From: Metapseudomonas boanensis
GTDB taxonomy: Bacteria; Pseudomonadota; Gammaproteobacteria; Pseudomonadales; Pseudomonadaceae
Assembly (NCBI RefSeq): GCF_018704125.1
Contig: NZ_JAGTIS010000008.1
Span: 124,001-188,000, forward strand
DNA: 64,000 nucleotides
Reading direction: 5' to 3'
The notes under the pieces are model-generated. The model did no database searches. It was not told the DNA's origin and worked only from the letters and a program-made list of their open reading frames with translations. Both the position numbers and the translations under genes were made by a program. Shown one piece after another: positions 62,113 through 64,000 of this stretch; position 1 is the stretch's first letter; every line of letters begins with the position of its first letter.

Positions 62113-63261
62113 TCAACTCTGCGCTGCAGCTTTGGGCAGGATGTCGTTGGCCACCATTTCGCCGAATGGGCTGACGTAGCCCCGGGACTCCGGACGCTCG
62201 GGCTGGGCAAATTCAAGGTGCGGGAACAGCAGCTCGGCCACCCGGTAGGACTCCTCCAGGTGCGGATAGCCAGAGAAGATGAAGGTGTCGATGCCCAGCT
62301 CCACGTATTCCTTGACCCGTGCCGCCACCGTCCGGCCGTCGCCTACCAACGCGGTACCCGCACCGCCGCGCACCAGTCCGACGCCGGCCCAGAGGTTGGG
62401 TGCGACTTCCAGCCTGTCACGCTTGCCGCCATGCAACGCGGCCATGCGCTGCTGGCCAACGGAGTCGAAGCGCGCCAGCGCGGCTTGCGCCCTTGCGATG
62501 GTGGCATCGTCCAGATGGCTGATCAGCCGATTGGCGGCGGCCCAGGCCTCTTCATTGGTCTCCCGCACGATCACATGCAGGCGGATGCCGAAGCGCACGC
62601 TGCGGCCGAACTTGGCGGCCTTCTCGCGTACCTGGGCAATCTTCTCAGCCACGGCAGCCGGCGGCTCGCCCCAGGTCAGATACAGCTCGACCTGTTCTGC
62701 GGCCAGGTCGTGGGCAGCTTCGGACGAGCCGCCGAAATACAGCGGTGGACGCGGCTGCTGGATGGGCGGGTAGAGCAGCTTGGCGCCCTTCACCTGCACA
62801 TGCTTGCCGTCGTAATCGACGGTCTCGCCTTCCAGCACCCGACGCCAGACGCGGGTGAATTCCACAGAGGCCTCGTAGCGCTCTTCATGGGACAGGTGCA
62901 GGCCATCGCCGGCCAACTCGTCCGGATCACCGCCGGTGACCAGGTTGAACAGGGCGCGACCGTTGGACAGCCGATCCAGGGTCGCAGCCTGGCGGGCGGC
63001 CACCGTCGGCGAGATGATCCCGGGCCGCAGCGCGACTAGGAACTTCAGCCGCTGGGTCACTGGAATCAGCGACGCAGCAACCAGCCAGGAGTCTTCGCAG
63101 GAACGCCCGGTAGGGATCAGCACTCCGCCAAAACCAAGGCGATCGGCCGCTTGGGCGACCTGCGTGAGGTAGCCGTGATCGACAGCGCGTGCGCCTTCGG
63201 CGGTGCCCAGATAGTGGCCGTCGCCGTGGGTAGGCAGGAACCAGAAGATGTTGAGGCTCAT
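62113..63261 (-). CDS. ssuD: FMNH2-dependent alkanesulfonate monooxygenase SsuD
   Basis: A 382-residue luciferase-fold enzyme that desulfonates C1-type and longer alkanesulfonates to aldehyde and sulfite, using FMNH2 from SsuE. The N-terminus [20 protein letters not shown] and the conserved [21 protein letters not shown] (about 35-55) are diagnostic. It follows ssuA by 94 bp. Confidence 0.96.
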   Translation of the reverse strand: MSLNIFWFLPTHGDGHYLGTAEGARAVDHGYLTQVAQAADRLGFGGVLIPTGRSCEDSWLVAASLIPVTQRLKFLVALRPGIISPTVAARQAATLDRLSNGRALFNLVTGGDPDELAGDGLHLSHEERYEASVEFTRVWRRVLEGETVDYDGKHVQVKGAKLLYPPIQQPRPPLYFGGSSEAAHDLAAEQVELYLTWGEPPAAVAEKIAQVREKAAKFGRSVRFGIRLHVIVRETNEEAWAAANRLISHLDDATIARAQAALARFDSVGQQRMAALHGGKRDRLEVAPNLWAGVGLVRGGAGTALVGDGRTVAARVKEYVELGIDTFIFSGYPHLEESYRVAELLFPHLEFAQPERPESRGYVSPFGEMVANDILPKAAAQS

Positions 63262-63355
63262 GGAGTCGTCTCCTTATGACGAATCGAGGGAGCGGGCGCG
63301 TAGGCTGCCGGCCGCGCGTCATGCATGAGCGCGGCCCGGCAGTGGGACTTGGCCG

Positions 63356-64000
63356 CTACCGGGCCTGTGCGAGATTGGCAGGCGGGGTCCAGACCACGTC
63401 CTTGATGCTCAGGCGCTTGGGAATCAGCTGGAGGTCGCTGAAGGTGTCCGCGATCTTCTGCTGGGCTTCCACCACCTGCGGGCTGATCAGCTGCGCACCA
63501 TAGGTCTGGCGCTCGACCGCAAGGCGAGTGATGTCCGCTGGGAGACCGATAAGCGGCGCCACCTGGATCGTGGCCGCTTCGCTGTTGGCCTGGGTCCATT
63601 CACCCACGGCGCGGATTTCCTCGACCAGCACGCCTAGCACGTCCGGGTGCTTCTCAGCGTAAGGCTTGGCCGCCAGGTAGAACTGGTGATTGGCCACCAG
63701 GTCCTTGCCATCACGCAGGCTGCGGGCCTGCAGTTGCCTCTCGGCGGCCGCCTGGAAGGGGTCCCAGATAACCCAGGCATCCACGCTGCCACGCTCGAAG
63801 GCGGCACGCGCGTCAGCCGGTGGCAGGTAAACCGGGGTAATGTCCTTGATCGACAACCCAACATCCTCCAGCGCGCGCACCAGCAGGTAATGCACGTTGG
63901 AGCCCTTGTTCAGCGCGACCTTCTTGCCCTTGAGGTCGGCCACGGACTTCAGCGACGAACCCTTGGGCACCAGGATCGCCTCGCTGGTGGGCGCGGGCGG
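63356..64000 (-). CDS. ssuA: Sulfonate-binding periplasmic protein SsuA (partial)
   Basis: The C-terminal 214 residues of an aliphatic-sulfonate substrate-binding protein; the N-terminus with its signal peptide lies beyond the right edge. Visible family segments include SVADLKGKKVALNKGSNVHY, RGSVDAWVIWDPF and the end IKDVVWTPPANLAQAR. The frame is open to the last base. Upstream ssuE would be expected outside the window. Confidence 0.93.
   Translation of the reverse strand, partial: PPAPTSEAILVPKGSSLKSVADLKGKKVALNKGSNVHYLLVRALEDVGLSIKDITPVYLPPADARAAFERGSVDAWVIWDPFQAAAERQLQARSLRDGKDLVANHQFYLAAKPYAEKHPDVLGVLVEEIRAVGEWTQANSEAATIQVAPLIGLPADITRLAVERQTYGAQLISPQVVEAQQKIADTFSDLQLIPKRLSIKDVVWTPPANLAQAR

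Overview
The window is chromosomal DNA of a Pseudomonas (sensu lato, from a lineage near P. aeruginosa / P. resinovorans; species not resolved). The case rests on high GC with strongly G/C-ending codons, near-identity of many proteins (Pal/OprL, TolQ, AspS, ProS, GacS) to remembered P. aeruginosa sequences, and gene order that closely follows the P. aeruginosa segment from dinB-gacS-relA through purMN, proS, oprD, dps, aspS, ruvCAB, tolQRAB-pal-cpoB, queEC and nadA to dapA-purC.

Left end, 1-3.1 kb: the integrase end of a filamentous (Pf-like, inovirus) prophage, namely the tail of an upstream gene, a hairpin-rich non-coding gap, a rolling-circle replication initiator and a tyrosine integrase, stopping at the 3' end of a tRNA-Ser(CGA) gene that is the likely attachment site. 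The rest of the phage lies to the left of the window.

3.3-24.2 kb: housekeeping genes. purC (unexpectedly the long, ~290-residue form), bamC, dapA / gcvR, bcp / bepA, a TusA-like sulfur carrier and an AI-2E/PerM permease / nadA, tRNA-Lys(TTT), queC-queE, the Tol-Pal cluster (ybgC-tolQ-tolR-tolA-tolB-pal-cpoB), ruvC-ruvA-ruvB, yebC, and aspS with an FmdB zinc ribbon. The pqs quinolone locus and the mobile islands that lie between tRNA-Lys and nadA in P. aeruginosa are absent.

24.5-45.6 kb: dps, a GGDEF diguanylate cyclase, a membrane protein fused to a cold-shock domain, a 318-bp transposon-like element (MITE) splitting the terminator shared with slyX, a HIT protein, oprD, a thioesterase, proS, an envelope lipoprotein, acylphosphatase and a thioredoxin-like lipoprotein, a PilZ-motif protein, a small unknown protein, a YihY protein, the arsC-wrbA-DUF2069 operon, the DUF2066-CDP-alcohol transferase-PerM-hda operon, purM-purN, a DUF3108 protein and a Rof-like protein.

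45.6-57.9 kb: REP repeats, a YaiL-family protein, mazG, relA, rlmD, cysM / gacS, ldhA, a zinc-ribbon protein, a META lipoprotein and dinB. Several genes bear on stress and lifestyle signalling: (p)ppGpp (relA), c-di-GMP (the GGDEF and PilZ proteins) and the Gac system (gacS).

57.9-64 kb: order departs from P. aeruginosa. There is an FAD-dependent dehydrogenase, two tandem initiator tRNA-fMet transcription units with identical tRNAs, and the alkanesulfonate utilisation operon ssuA(partial)-ssuD-ssuC-ssuB-ssuF running to the right edge. I see no complete novel multi-gene system. The best leads are the inovirus end with its hairpin cluster, the MITE inside a terminator, the membrane/cold-shock fusion, the PilZ-motif protein and the atypical PurC.
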